A stretch of 64,000 nt of DNA from Cupriavidus neocaledonicus (GTDB lineage Bacteria > Pseudomonadota > Gammaproteobacteria > Burkholderiales > Burkholderiaceae): assembly GCF_000372525.1 (NCBI RefSeq), contig NZ_AQUR01000084.1:38536-102535 (forward strand). The letters run 5' to 3'. This document shows positions 9,153 through 20,084 of this stretch, piece after piece. The notes under the pieces were generated by a model that had not been told where the DNA came from, made no database searches, and saw nothing but the letters and a program-made list of their open reading frames with translations. Positions within the stretch are counted from its first letter, which is position 1. Each line of letters opens with the position of its first letter. The position numbers and the translations under genes are program-made.

Positions 9153-9188
9153 TGCGTAGTACTACGCAGAAGTGCTGCGTAGTTACGC
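9153..9188. promoter_or_regulatory. Two tandem inverted repeats, candidate response-regulator sites for cstA
   Basis: A perfect 16-bp palindrome TGCGTAGTACTACGCA (9153-9168) is followed by GCGTAGTTACGC (9177-9188), which has the same GCGTA/TACGC arms. Their centres are 22 bp apart, two helical turns. They lie just upstream of a plausible promoter (-35 TTGTGC 9191-9196, 17-bp spacer, -10 AATACT 9214-9219), so the centres fall near -43 and -65. That placement suits an activator such as the adjacent LuxR-type regulator. Confidence 0.6.
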
Positions 9189-9190
9189 GC

Positions 9191-9219
9191 TTGTGCCGGG
9201 TTTGGCGGCTGTCAATACT
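9191..9219 (+). promoter_or_regulatory. Candidate cstA sigma-70 promoter
   Basis: TTGTGC (9191-9196) and AATACT (9214-9219) are separated by 17 bp. Both hexamers are imperfect, which is usual for an activated promoter, and paired inverted repeats sit directly upstream. The leader to the cstA ATG would be about 270 nt and includes a 20-bp-period direct repeat at 9269-9302. Confidence 0.45.
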
Positions 9220-9494
9220 ACACGCCGGACGCGCAAGCCGCCCCAACATGCGGCGCGGGTCCACGCAGTTGGTGCACCGCCTACCCGGTTGGTGCATCGC
9301 CTGCCTGCCAGACGAGACCCGGAAACGACACGAACCGGGCGCGCAGCAATTCATTCCAGCAGCCCAGGAGACCCCTCACCGCCGGATTGCCGTCGCTGCC
9401 CGCCTCAGGCGCCCGCCGCCGACCCGCCCGTTGCCAGTTGCCAGTCCTTCGCCGCCGCAGGCTTTCCAAATCCCGGTCTGAGGAGACCTTCACT

Positions 9495-11567
9495 ATGAAT
9501 CGCATCGGAGAACACCTGGTGTGGCTGGCCGTCGCCATCCTTGGCGCGTTTGCCTTCGGCACCGTCGCGCTCGCGCGCGGCGAAGCCGTCAGCGCGCTGT
9601 GGATCGTGGTTGCCGCGCTCTGCATCTACCTGATCGCCTATCGGTACTACAGCCGCTTCATCGCCGACAAGGTGATGCAGCTCGATCCCAAGCGCATGAC
9701 GCCCGCGTGGCGCCATAACGATGGCCTGGACTACGTGCCGACCAACAAGGCGGTGCTGTTCGGCCACCACTTCGCCGCGATTGCCGGCGCCGGCCCGCTG
9801 GTGGGCCCGGTGCTGGCCGCGCAGATGGGCTATATGCCCGGCATGCTGTGGCTGCTGGCCGGCGTGGTGTTCGCCGGTGCGGTGCAGGACTTCATGGTGC
9901 TGTTCATCTCGACGCGCCGCGACGGCCGCTCGCTGGGCGACCTGGTCAAGTCCGAGATGGGCACGGTGCCGGGCATGATCGCGCTGTTCGGGTGCTTCAT
10001 GATCATGATCATCATCCTGGCGGTGCTGGCGCTGATCGTGGTGAAGGCCCTGGCGGACTCGCCGTGGGGCACCTTCACCGTGGCGGTGACCATCCCCATC
10101 GCCATCTTCATGGGCATCTATACCCGCTATATCCGCCCGGGCCGCATCGGCGAGGTCTCGGTGATCGGCTTCGTGCTGCTGATGCTGGCCATCATCGGCG
10201 GCCAGTACGTGCATGAAAGCGCGACCCTGGCGCCGCTGTTCACCTACGACGGCAAGGCGCTGACCTGGATGCTGATCATCTACGGCTTTGTCGCCGCGGT
10301 GCTGCCGGTGTGGCTGCTGCTGGCCCCGCGCGACTACCTGTCGACCTTCCTGAAGATCGGCACCATCATCGCGCTCGCGGTAGGCATCCTGATCGTCGCG
10401 CCGGAACTGAAGATGCCGGCCTTCACGCAGTTCGCCGCGGGCGGCGGGCCGGTGTGGTCGGGCAACCTGTTCCCGTTCCTGTTCATCACCATCGCCTGCG
10501 GCGCGGTGTCGGGCTTCCACGCGCTGATCTCGTCGGGCACCACGCCCAAGCTGCTCGAGAACGAGACCCACGCGCGCTTCATCGGCTACGGCGCGATGCT
10601 GGCCGAGTCCTTCGTCGCCATCATGGCGCTGGTGGCCGCCGCGGTGATCGAGCCGGGCGTGTACTTCGCCATGAACAGCCCCGCGGCCGTGATCGGCACC
10701 ACGCCGGAAGCGGTGGCGCAGGCGGTCTCGACCTGGGGCTTCGTGATCACGCCGGACGTGCTGGTGCAGACCGCCAGGGACGTCGGCGAGAACACCATCA
10801 TCTCGCGCGCCGGCGGCGCCCCGACGCTGGCCGTCGGCATCGCCCACATCCTGCACCAGGTGGTCGGCGGCCAGGCCATGATGGCGTTCTGGTACCACTT
10901 CGCCATCCTGTTCGAGGCGCTCTTCATCCTGACCGCCGTCGACGCGGGCACCCGCGCCGGCCGCTTCATGCTGCAGGACCTGCTGGGCAGCTTCGTGCCG
11001 TCGATGAAGCGCACCGACTCGCTGCCGGCCAACCTGATCGCCACCGCGCTGACGGTGGCCGCGTGGGGCTACTTCCTGTACCAGGGCGTGGTCGATCCGC
11101 TCGGCGGCATCAACACGCTGTGGCCGCTGTTCGGTATCTCCAACCAGATGCTGGCCGCGGTGGCGCTGGTGCTGGGCACCTGCGTGCTGGTCAAGATGAA
11201 GCGCGGCCAGTACGCCTGGGTCACGCTGGTCCCGACGGTCTGGCTGCTGATCTGCACGCTGACCGCCGGCTGGCAGAAGCTGTTCCACGCGGACCCGAAG
11301 GTCAGCTTCCTGACCCATGCCGCCAAGTTCAGCGCAGCCATCGCCGAAGGCAAGGTGCTGGCACCCGCCAAGTCGATGGAGCAGATGCACCGCATCGTCT
11401 TCAACGACTACCTGGACGCCGGCCTGTGCGCGCTGTTCATGGTGGTGGTGCTGTCGATCGTGTGCTACGGCTTCAAGACCGCGCTGCAGGCGCGCGCCGT
11501 GAACCGCCCGACCGACAAGGAAACGCCGTTCGAGCCGCTGCCCGGCGCCGCGTCGGCCCAGTCCTGA
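9495..11567 (+). CDS. cstA: Carbon starvation protein A, pyruvate/peptide transporter family
   Basis: This 690-residue inner-membrane protein has about sixteen hydrophobic segments, the usual CstA/BtsT length and topology. Family members import pyruvate and have been linked to peptide uptake under carbon limitation. Typical stretches are ALCIYLIAYRYYSRFIADKV, TNKAVLFGHHFAAIAGAGPLVGPVLAAQMGY near the N-terminus, and SGFHALISSGTTPK in the middle. The ATG at 9495 is preceded by AGGAGACC at 9481-9488; a longer frame reaches 9387 but is Arg/Pro-rich and unlike the family. A YbdD-like small gene follows at 25 nt. Control by the divergent two-component pair is likely. Confidence 0.95.
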   Translation: MNRIGEHLVWLAVAILGAFAFGTVALARGEAVSALWIVVAALCIYLIAYRYYSRFIADKVMQLDPKRMTPAWRHNDGLDYVPTNKAVLFGHHFAAIAGAGPLVGPVLAAQMGYMPGMLWLLAGVVFAGAVQDFMVLFISTRRDGRSLGDLVKSEMGTVPGMIALFGCFMIMIIILAVLALIVVKALADSPWGTFTVAVTIPIAIFMGIYTRYIRPGRIGEVSVIGFVLLMLAIIGGQYVHESATLAPLFTYDGKALTWMLIIYGFVAAVLPVWLLLAPRDYLSTFLKIGTIIALAVGILIVAPELKMPAFTQFAAGGGPVWSGNLFPFLFITIACGAVSGFHALISSGTTPKLLENETHARFIGYGAMLAESFVAIMALVAAAVIEPGVYFAMNSPAAVIGTTPEAVAQAVSTWGFVITPDVLVQTARDVGENTIISRAGGAPTLAVGIAHILHQVVGGQAMMAFWYHFAILFEALFILTAVDAGTRAGRFMLQDLLGSFVPSMKRTDSLPANLIATALTVAAWGYFLYQGVVDPLGGINTLWPLFGISNQMLAAVALVLGTCVLVKMKRGQYAWVTLVPTVWLLICTLTAGWQKLFHADPKVSFLTHAAKFSAAIAEGKVLAPAKSMEQMHRIVFNDYLDAGLCALFMVVVLSIVCYGFKTALQARAVNRPTDKETPFEPLPGAASAQS

Positions 11568-11591
11568 CTCTCCCCTCGACAAGGAGCCGCC

Positions 11592-11786
11592 ATGCTGGAA
11601 CAACTAGGCACCATGGGCCGGTACCTCGGGCAATCGCTGCGGCTGATGGTCGGGCTGCCCGACTACCAGACCTACGTGGCGCATATGGAAAGCACGCACC
11701 CCGACCGTGCGCCGATGAGCTACGAGGAATTTTTCCGCGAGCGCCAGGAAGCGCGCTACGGCGGCGGCCAGGGCAAGTGCTGCTGA
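11592..11786 (+). CDS. YbdD/YjiX family small protein (DUF466)
   Basis: This 64-residue cytosolic protein habitually follows cstA. The family core is visible: MVGLPDYQTYVAHMESTHPDRAPMSYEEFFRER split across residues 19-51, and the ending GGGQGKCC. A strong AAGGAG ribosome site lies at 11580-11585, and the gene starts 25 nt after the cstA stop. It is probably co-transcribed and may assist or modulate the transporter; no biochemical role is established. An intrinsic terminator follows. Confidence 0.93.
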   Translation: MLEQLGTMGRYLGQSLRLMVGLPDYQTYVAHMESTHPDRAPMSYEEFFRERQEARYGGGQGKCC

Positions 11787-11834
11787 GGCCCCGTTGAGCC
11801 GCGCCGCCGGACCTTGCCCGGCGGCAGACAATGC

Positions 11835-11867
11835 AGACAGGCGATCACATGATCGCCTGTCTTTTTA
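11835..11867 (+). terminator. Intrinsic terminator of the cstA operon
   Basis: A 13-bp perfect stem (AGACAGGCGATCA paired with TGATCGCCTGTCT) with a very tight loop is followed by TTTTT. It closes the cstA-ybdD-like transcript. Confidence 0.88.
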
Positions 11868-11925
11868 TTAAGTGTTGTATTTTCACCGCGCCGTTGTCAT
11901 GGCCCGATACCGTTTCTGCAGGGGG

Positions 11926-11951
11926 TTACAGGGCTTTACAGGTGGTTACAG
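11926..11951 (+). promoter_or_regulatory. Triple TTACAG direct repeat in the glycine-zipper gene promoter
   Basis: TTACAG starts at 11926, 11936 and 11946, an exact 10-bp period. A weak -10 (TACACT, 11972-11977) follows, with its -35 position falling on the third repeat. That geometry suits class II activation by an OmpR-family regulator. The coding start is 61 bp beyond the last repeat. Confidence 0.5.
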
Positions 11952-12011
11952 CAAGGCTGCGGCACCTTATCTACACTTGCGACACATCATGGCAATTCGA
12001 GGAAAAAACAT

Positions 12012-12470
12012 ATGACTCGCCATCCCGTTCGCAACCTGACCGTTGCCCTTGCCCTGGCGGCCTGCGCGCTGCCGGCCATCGCGGGCGACATGAACAATGC
12101 CCTCGGCGGGGCGCTCGGCGGTGTCGCCGGTGCCGCTGTCGGCGGCGCGCTGGGCGGCAGCACCGGCGCGGTGATCGGCGGTGCGGTGGGTGGCGGCGCG
12201 GGTGGCGCGGTCACGTCCAACCGCCGCGAGCGCACCGGCGCCATTATCGGCGGCGCGCTCGGCGGTGGTGCCGGCACCGCGGCCGGCAACGCCATGGGCG
12301 GGCGCACCGGCGGCCTGATCGGCGCCGGCCTGGGCGGCGGCGCGGGCGCGGCGCTGGGCGGGAATATCTCGCGCAACAACTCGTACGACGACGATCGCCG
12401 CTACTACAACAACAGCCATTACAAGCGCAAGAAGCACAAGCACCATCATCGCCACCACTACGACGATTAA
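12012..12470 (+). CDS. Glycine-zipper envelope protein
   Basis: This 152-residue exported protein has a signal peptide (MTRHPVRNLTVALALAACALPAIAG, cleavage near AIA-GD). Two blocks of GxxxG glycine-zipper repeats follow (about 30-70 and 80-118), separated by the basic TSNRRERTG. The tail (120-152) is rich in Asn/Tyr, then Lys/His (KRKKHKHHHRHHYDD). The fold resembles the Rick_17kDa/OmpA-like glycine zippers that insert in or line membranes. The His-rich tail could bind metal ions. No partner gene is adjacent; the TTACAG-repeat promoter suggests envelope-stress or two-component control. Function is unknown. Confidence 0.85.
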   Translation: MTRHPVRNLTVALALAACALPAIAGDMNNALGGALGGVAGAAVGGALGGSTGAVIGGAVGGGAGGAVTSNRRERTGAIIGGALGGGAGTAAGNAMGGRTGGLIGAGLGGGAGAALGGNISRNNSYDDDRRYYNNSHYKRKKHKHHHRHHYDD

Positions 12471-12488
12471 GTCGCAGCGGGGTCAGCA

Positions 12489-12513
12489 AAACGGGCCATG
12501 ATGGCCCGTTTTT
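12489..12513 (+). terminator. Intrinsic terminator of the glycine-zipper gene
   Basis: AAACGGGCCAT and ATGGCCCGTTT form a stem of about 11 bp directly followed by T residues, 18 nt after the stop codon. Confidence 0.85.
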
Positions 12514-12601
12514 CTTTGGGCTTCGGCGCCCCGCCCGAACCGCGTTGCATTGCGGCGTCTGGCATAATCGACCACAGTCCGAGCCCGCTGCGCCGGCGCC
12601 A

Positions 12602-12642
12602 GAAACAAAGAAGCCCGCTACCGGTGCCGGTAGCGGGCTTCT
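12602..12642 (-). terminator. Intrinsic terminator for the repeat-protein gene
   Basis: A 16-bp perfect stem (AGAAGCCCGCTACCGG, 12609-12624, with its complement at 12627-12642) has a 2-nt apparent loop. Read on the minus strand it is followed by TTTGTTTCT. It lies downstream of the minus-strand gene ending at 12723. Confidence 0.8.
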
Positions 12643-12722
12643 TCCCAATAAAGCGGGAGAGGCGCGGGGCGCTCTCCTAAAGACCTGTGGAGACCAGGTG
12701 CAAGCGGGCGGATCGCGCTGGC

Positions 12723-13013
12723 TCAGAGCGGCGCGCGATCGGTCGTGGTGTCGTACTTCGCGCCTTCCGAGAAGGTGTCGAACTTGCCAGTGCGTGCGCC
12801 GCCGGTGAAGGTGTCGAACTTGCCGGCCTTGGCACCGTCCGTGTACGGGTCGAACTTGCCGGCCCGGGCGCCATCGGCATAGACGTCGAAGCCGGCTACC
12901 TTGGCGCCGTCGGTGAAGACGTCGAACTGGCCGTTCTTGGCAAAGGCGGGCGCGGCGCAGAGGGCGGCAGCGACAGTGGCGACAGCGATGAGGGCGTAAC
13001 GGTTGCTTTTCAT
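12723..13013 (-). CDS. Secreted protein of five 12-residue FDxxxDGAKxGK repeats
   Basis: This 96-residue exported protein has a clean signal peptide (MKSNRYALIAVATVAAALCA, then APAFA-K). The mature part is almost wholly five tandem units with a 12-residue period: FDVFTDGAKVAG, FDVYADGARAGK, FDPYTDGAKAGK, FDTFTGGARTGK and FDTFSEGAKYDT. Phe-Asp at the start and Gly-Ala-Lys/Arg near the end of each unit are invariant or nearly so. Regular Asp/Gly spacing suggests a small beta-repeat or an ion-binding surface, but I recognise no domain of known function. It is divergent from a LysR regulator across an AT-rich 200-bp gap, so that regulator may control it. Confidence 0.8.
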   Translation of the reverse strand: MKSNRYALIAVATVAAALCAAPAFAKNGQFDVFTDGAKVAGFDVYADGARAGKFDPYTDGAKAGKFDTFTGGARTGKFDTFSEGAKYDTTTDRAPL

Positions 13014-13214
13014 GATTCAGGCCTTTCCTATAGCGTGGATGCCTGATCCGGCACCTTCAGAGAAGGGGCATGTTGCATTGCGGCATCCGATGGCTAGATA
13101 TTAGGCATTTCCCTCATATCAATAAATATCAGGATCCACAATGATTAGTTTTGATTCGGACAATAAAATAAGCTGATTGCGTAAGAATTCAGCAAAGAAA
13201 CCGGAGACTATGTC

Positions 13215-14156
13215 ATGGATCGCTTGCAGTCGATGCGTGTGTTTTCCAAAGTGGTGGAACTCGGCAGCTTCGCGCGTGCAGCGCAGCAGCTGGAAATGTC
13301 CAACGCGGTGGTCACGCGCTACGTGGCCGATCTGGAAAGCCACCTCGGCACGCGCCTGCTCAACCGCACCACGCGCAGCCTCTCGCTGACCGATGCCGGC
13401 GAGACCTACCTGCAGCGCTGCCAGCAGATCCTGGAAGACGTGGAGGAAGCCGAAAGCGTGGTCACGGCCCGCAGCCAGTCGCTGTCCGGCACGCTGCGCC
13501 TGGTGACGCCGGTAATGTTCGGCCTGCACCTGCTGCCCGAGTTGCTGTCGCGCTTCCAGCAGCTTTATCCCGAGGTGGTATTCGACGTAATCCTGTCGGA
13601 CCGCAATGTCGACATCGTCGAGGAAGGCCGCGACGTGGCGGTGATGCTGTCGGACCTGGGACTGGGCTCGCACCTGGTGGCGCGGCCGCTGCTGTCGGCC
13701 GAGGTGATCCTGTGCGCCTCGCCCGGCTATGTCGCCGCGCATGCGCCGATCCGCCATGCCCATGAGCTCAGCCACCATCGCTGCATCGCCATGCGCCTGC
13801 CCAACGCCGAGCACGAATGGACGCTGCTCGGGCCCGAAGGCGAGGTGACCGTGCCGATCCGCCCGGGCCTGCTGTGCAGCAACGCCGAGCTGGCGCACCA
13901 GGCCGCGCTGGCCGACATGGGCGTGGCCATGCTTTCGTCCTACCTGGCGCGGCCCAATATCGAAGCGGGCCGGCTGGTGCACGTGCTGCCGCAGTACCAG
14001 CTGCCGCGGCGCGATGTCAGCGTGGTCTATCCGAGCCGCAAGTTCCTGCCCACCAAGGTGCGCGCCTTTATCGACTTCCTGCTGGAAGAAGGGCACGTGC
14101 GGGGCAAGGAAGAGCGGTCCGCCGTCAGCCTGGGCACCCACGCCTTGCGTACCTGA
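13215..14156 (+). CDS. LysR-family transcriptional regulator
   Basis: This 313-residue regulator has an N-terminal winged helix (1-60: MDRLQSMRVFSKVVELGSFA, RYVADLESHLGTRLLNRTTR). A linker helix and a periplasmic-binding-protein-like effector domain (about 88-295) follow. The sequence style (MRVFSKVVE, LSGTLRLVTPVMFG, LARPNIEAGRLVHVLPQY) is of the CrgA/DsdC-like subgroup common in Burkholderiales. GGAG lies 11 nt before the ATG at 13215. The divergent neighbour is the 12-residue-repeat protein. The gap is AT-rich near 13095-13175 (ATATCAATAAATATCA), a plausible T-N11-A operator zone. The effector is unknown. Confidence 0.92.
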   Translation: MDRLQSMRVFSKVVELGSFARAAQQLEMSNAVVTRYVADLESHLGTRLLNRTTRSLSLTDAGETYLQRCQQILEDVEEAESVVTARSQSLSGTLRLVTPVMFGLHLLPELLSRFQQLYPEVVFDVILSDRNVDIVEEGRDVAVMLSDLGLGSHLVARPLLSAEVILCASPGYVAAHAPIRHAHELSHHRCIAMRLPNAEHEWTLLGPEGEVTVPIRPGLLCSNAELAHQAALADMGVAMLSSYLARPNIEAGRLVHVLPQYQLPRRDVSVVYPSRKFLPTKVRAFIDFLLEEGHVRGKEERSAVSLGTHALRT

Positions 14157-14190
14157 ACCAGCGCACGGGGGCGTCCCCGGAAAGCCAATC

Positions 14191-14211
14191 GCCCGGCGAT
14201 GCCGGGCGTTT
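14191..14211. terminator. Putative terminator between LysR gene and topB
   Basis: GCCCGGC-GAT-GCCGGGC (14191-14207) is followed by GTTTGG. The hairpin is strong but the T tract is poor. It lies between two convergent genes. Confidence 0.5.
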
Positions 14212-14229
14212 GGCATGGGGCGAGCGCGC

Positions 14230-16896
<2,667 letters not shown>

Positions 16897-17054
16897 GGGA
16901 AGGGTCCTTGCGGGCTGCATCCGGCAACCCGCTAATTGCACTGCAAACGTAGTAATCAGAACGCCGGGGGGCTATGAGGCGCCAATAATAAGCGCGGTTT
17001 CGACGGCGGTGCAAGCCAGCCTCATGGCGGCTCGCCTGCCGTCGCGCGCGCCGA

Positions 17055-17459
17055 CTAGGCGCCGCCGCGCCCCCCACCAAGCAACCAGTCCAGCACCTCG
17101 GGCACGTCTTCCGCAGGCATCGGCATGGCCGCGCCGCGCGTAAGCATGCGCTCGAGCACCTCGATATGCGGCAGCAGGGTGCCATAGAACTGCGGCGTGC
17201 CACCCACGGCCGGCTGCACCAGCACGGTCGGGAAATTCTCGATATCGATATCGCCGAGCGCATCCGCATGGGTCTCGATATCGATCCAGACAAAGCAATC
17301 GTCCGGATGGCGCCCGGCCAGCGCCGTCAGCGCCACCAGGTAGTCCCGGCACGTGCCGCACCACTGCGCGCACAGGCAGGCCACCAGGCGGCCCTGCGGC
17401 CGCGCCGCCAGGCGGTCGGCGATGGCGCCGGCATCACGTTCAGGAAAGTAAACGGTCAT
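17055..17459 (-). CDS. Thioredoxin-fold protein
   Basis: This 134-residue protein has a thioredoxin-like fold. The redox pair is Cys34/Cys37 in CLCAQWCGTCRDY, the cis-Pro region is IENFPTVLVQP, and no signal peptide is seen, so it acts in the cytosol. Two extra cysteines (28 and 30) precede the CxxC motif. The ATG at 17459 (MTVYFPERDAG) was chosen because longer frames run back into dprA. It lies 82 nt downstream of dprA on the same strand and could be its operon partner. The role is probably a disulfide reductase; the substrate is unknown. Confidence 0.82.
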   Translation of the reverse strand: MTVYFPERDAGAIADRLAARPQGRLVACLCAQWCGTCRDYLVALTALAGRHPDDCFVWIDIETHADALGDIDIENFPTVLVQPAVGGTPQFYGTLLPHIEVLERMLTRGAAMPMPAEDVPEVLDWLLGGGRGGA

Positions 17460-17541
17460 GGCATCGGAAACATGAGGTGCCCGCGACACACGGACAGCCG
17501 GCGATTGTATCGGTATTGCCCACGCCGCCCCGGCGCGGCCG

Positions 17542-18732
17542 TTACGCGAGGCGTCGGAACAGGTTTCCCGGTAGACGCTCGGCATGCCCGGCCAGTTCCA
17601 GTTCCAGCAGGCGTGCCGCGGCGGCGTCCGGCGGCTGGCCGCTGCGCTCGCACAGCGCATCCAGCGTAACCGGATCGTAGCCGAGGGCGGCCAGCAGGGG
17701 GTCGGCGGGATCGGCAAATTCAGACTGCTCCGAAGCCGGAGCTGGCGCGGCAGGCTCGCAACGCACCGGTGGGGCTGGCCCCAGGTTGATTTCCTCGAGC
17801 ACGTCCTCGGTGCGCTCCACCAGCTTGGCCCCCTGGCGCAGCAGCAGGTGGCAGCCTTGCGACAGCGGCGCGTGGATCGATCCCGGCACCGCGAACACCT
17901 CGCGCCCGAGTTCCGCGGCCAGCCGCGCGGTGATCAGCGAGCCCGAGCGCGCCGCGGCCTCCACTACCAGCACGCCGTGCGCCAGCGCCGCGATGATGCG
18001 GTTGCGGCGCGGGAAGTTGGCCGGCAGGCCCTGCATGCCGAGCGGGAATTCGGTGACCACGGCGCCCCGCTGGGCGACCTCATGGGCCAGGGCCAGGTTG
18101 TCGGCGGGATAGACTCGGTCGGCCCCCGTCCCGGTGATCGCGATGGTGCCGCCGCAGCCAAGCAGGCCGCCGGCATGGGCGGCGGCGTCGATCCCCAGCG
18201 CCAGGCCGGAGATCACCGTCAGGCCCGCCTCGGACAGCTCGCGCCCGAACGCCTGCGCATCGCGCTTGCCCTGCGCGGTGGCATTGCGCGCGCCGACGAT
18301 CGCCACCGCGGGCCGGGCCAGCAGCGCGGGATCGCCTTTGATATATAGCAGCGGCGGCGGATCGTGCAGGTCGAACAGGCGGCGCGGGTAGGCGTCGTCG
18401 GCCAGCGTCACCAGGTGGTTGCCGGGCGTACCGAGCCACGCCAGCGTGCGTTCGACCAGCTCCGGCAGCGCGGCCCCGGGCCGGGCCAGCACCGCGCGGG
18501 CGAGCTTGGCCGGGACCACGGCGGACAGCGCCGTCACGCTCTGCGCCAACACCTGCCGCGGCAGCCCGAACGCCGCCAGCAGCAGGCGCACCGCAACCGG
18601 GCCGACACCGGGGGCACAGGCCAGCTGCAGCCAGGCCTGCAGGTCGTCGGCATCGCGGATGGCGCCCGGCGCGCCGGCGCCGGCAGGGCAAAGGGATGCG
18701 GCGCCGACAGGCGCCGCCGGAGATGTCGCCAA
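17542..18732 (-). CDS. dprA: DNA processing protein DprA/Smf
   Basis: This 396-residue cytosolic protein loads RecA on incoming single-stranded DNA during natural transformation. The SAM-like N-terminus (LQLACAPGVGPVAVRLLLAAFG, 35-56) is followed by the Rossmann DNA-binding core: AIVGARNATAQGKRDAQ (144-160), SGLALGIDAAAHAG (175-188), GADRVYPADN and FPRRNRIIAALAHGVLVVEAA. A C-terminal winged helix covers about 340-396 (DPLLAALGYDPVTLDALCERSG). The start is a TTG at 18732, with no in-frame ATG before residue 200. It begins 7 nt after the LysM gene stop, so the two are probably one transcript. Confidence 0.93.
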   Translation of the reverse strand: MATSPAAPVGAASLCPAGAGAPGAIRDADDLQAWLQLACAPGVGPVAVRLLLAAFGLPRQVLAQSVTALSAVVPAKLARAVLARPGAALPELVERTLAWLGTPGNHLVTLADDAYPRRLFDLHDPPPLLYIKGDPALLARPAVAIVGARNATAQGKRDAQAFGRELSEAGLTVISGLALGIDAAAHAGGLLGCGGTIAITGTGADRVYPADNLALAHEVAQRGAVVTEFPLGMQGLPANFPRRNRIIAALAHGVLVVEAAARSGSLITARLAAELGREVFAVPGSIHAPLSQGCHLLLRQGAKLVERTEDVLEEINLGPAPPVRCEPAAPAPASEQSEFADPADPLLAALGYDPVTLDALCERSGQPPDAAAARLLELELAGHAERLPGNLFRRLA

Positions 18733-18739
18733 GAGCGGC

Positions 18740-19924
18740 TCAGCGCGGCGAGGTGGCGCGGTCGCCGACCGCGATCACGTTGGAAGCGTCGGTGACCAGC
18801 GCATACGAGACGCCGGGAAACACGCGGAAGACGAAGGCCAGCCCGTAGCGCTCGTCCGGCAGCCGGATGGCGCGGTTGCTGTCGGTCTTGTCGGTCACGG
18901 TTTCGCCGGTGCGCGACAGGGCCAGCACATGGCCTGGCTCGACCCCCGCCTGGCTGCCGAGGTTGAGCACCACCACCTGCCTGGCGCCGCCGAACTCCAC
19001 CCCGCCATAGACCTTGGCGACGCGGCCGTCGAGCTGCGCATCGGGCGCGTGCGGTACGTAGCGCAAGGCTTCGCGCGCGGGCTGCGGCATCAGCAGCGTG
19101 CCGACGCCCATTTCCTGCCTGGCCTGCGTGACCTGCATGGTCGAGACCGCGTCCGGACCCTGCGCCCCGCGCGCCAGGCGCACATTGCCTTCATATTCGG
19201 CCTCGTAGCCGAGCACGGCCTGGGTCACGGGATCGCGCACCGGGGTGAGCGGGCGGTAGGCCTGCCAGTCGCTGTCCTGCGGCGCGTCCGCGGGGATGCC
19301 GCGTGCGTAGCCGGTGTCGTCGCGGCCCAGGATCACGCGCGACTCCGACACCGCCACGATGCGCGCCGAGGTGTCCAGCGTGTCCTGGTCGACCACCAGC
19401 GGCCGGATCAGGAAAGGCTCGATCTCGGCGGCCGGGATGCTCAGGATGGCGGCGCTGTCGGCGGCACCGCTGCGCATTTGCGGCGACAGGCGCACGGTGT
19501 CGCCGCCGCCCGGCACGGTCGACAGCCAGGCCCGCCCGTCGCGCTGGATCAGGTACAGGATCTGGCCCGGGTAGATCAGGTGCGGATTGCGGATCTGCTG
19601 CCGGTTCATGCCCCACAGCTCGGGCCAGCGCCACGGCTGGCGCAGGAAGCGACCCGAGATGCCCCACAGCGTGTCGCCGGCGCGCACCGTATATTGCGAT
19701 GGCGCGTTGGCGGCAAGGTCGGCCACGGGTATGCCGTGCCGGGCGCTGCGCTGGGCTTCGGCCTGCTGGGCCGGGCTGACCGTCAGGTCAGCCGCCAGCG
19801 CGGGCAGCGCGGCCGCGGCGGTGAAGGCCGCGGCACTCAATAACGGACAAGCAAGAAATCTGTGGATGGACGCGTGCAGCCTGCGGCCCGACGCCGCCTG
19901 GTGTTCTTTGGTAAGATCGCGCAT
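18740..19924 (-). CDS. LysM-domain peptidoglycan-binding exported protein
   Basis: This 394-residue exported protein has a signal-like N-terminus (HRFLACPLLSAAAFTAAAALPALAA, mature from about 45). A single LysM module (about 80-130) reads YTVRAGDTLWGISGRFLRQPWRWPELWGMN and NPHLIYPGQILYL. The remaining 260 residues are a conserved betaproteobacterial region with small-barrel-like strands but no recognised catalytic motif. The ATG at 19924 (MRDLTKEHQ) was chosen; upstream codons overlap the divergent def promoter. It is probably co-transcribed with dprA, although cell-wall attachment and DNA uptake need not be linked. A role at the cell wall is inferred from LysM. Confidence 0.88.
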   Translation of the reverse strand: MRDLTKEHQAASGRRLHASIHRFLACPLLSAAAFTAAAALPALAADLTVSPAQQAEAQRSARHGIPVADLAANAPSQYTVRAGDTLWGISGRFLRQPWRWPELWGMNRQQIRNPHLIYPGQILYLIQRDGRAWLSTVPGGGDTVRLSPQMRSGAADSAAILSIPAAEIEPFLIRPLVVDQDTLDTSARIVAVSESRVILGRDDTGYARGIPADAPQDSDWQAYRPLTPVRDPVTQAVLGYEAEYEGNVRLARGAQGPDAVSTMQVTQARQEMGVGTLLMPQPAREALRYVPHAPDAQLDGRVAKVYGGVEFGGARQVVVLNLGSQAGVEPGHVLALSRTGETVTDKTDSNRAIRLPDERYGLAFVFRVFPGVSYALVTDASNVIAVGDRATSPR

Positions 19925-20084
19925 TTTCCTGACCGGCCGGTGGTTCGGCCGGATTGACCCGGGAGAGCGTGCCTGTTGCGGCGCGCCTTGAATTTTTGTA
20001 CTTGCGCCCCGATTCTGCATGTAAACATCCGCCGCCGCAACGCGGCCCGGTTGCCGGCAGCAGCCGGCGTTGCGCCCCAGCATC

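Noticed and set aside
11831..12808. A 325-codon frame covering the glycine-zipper gene in another phase
   Set aside because: It runs through two intrinsic terminators and codes an Arg-rich sequence, whereas the overlapping 152-residue frame has a signal peptide and zipper motif.
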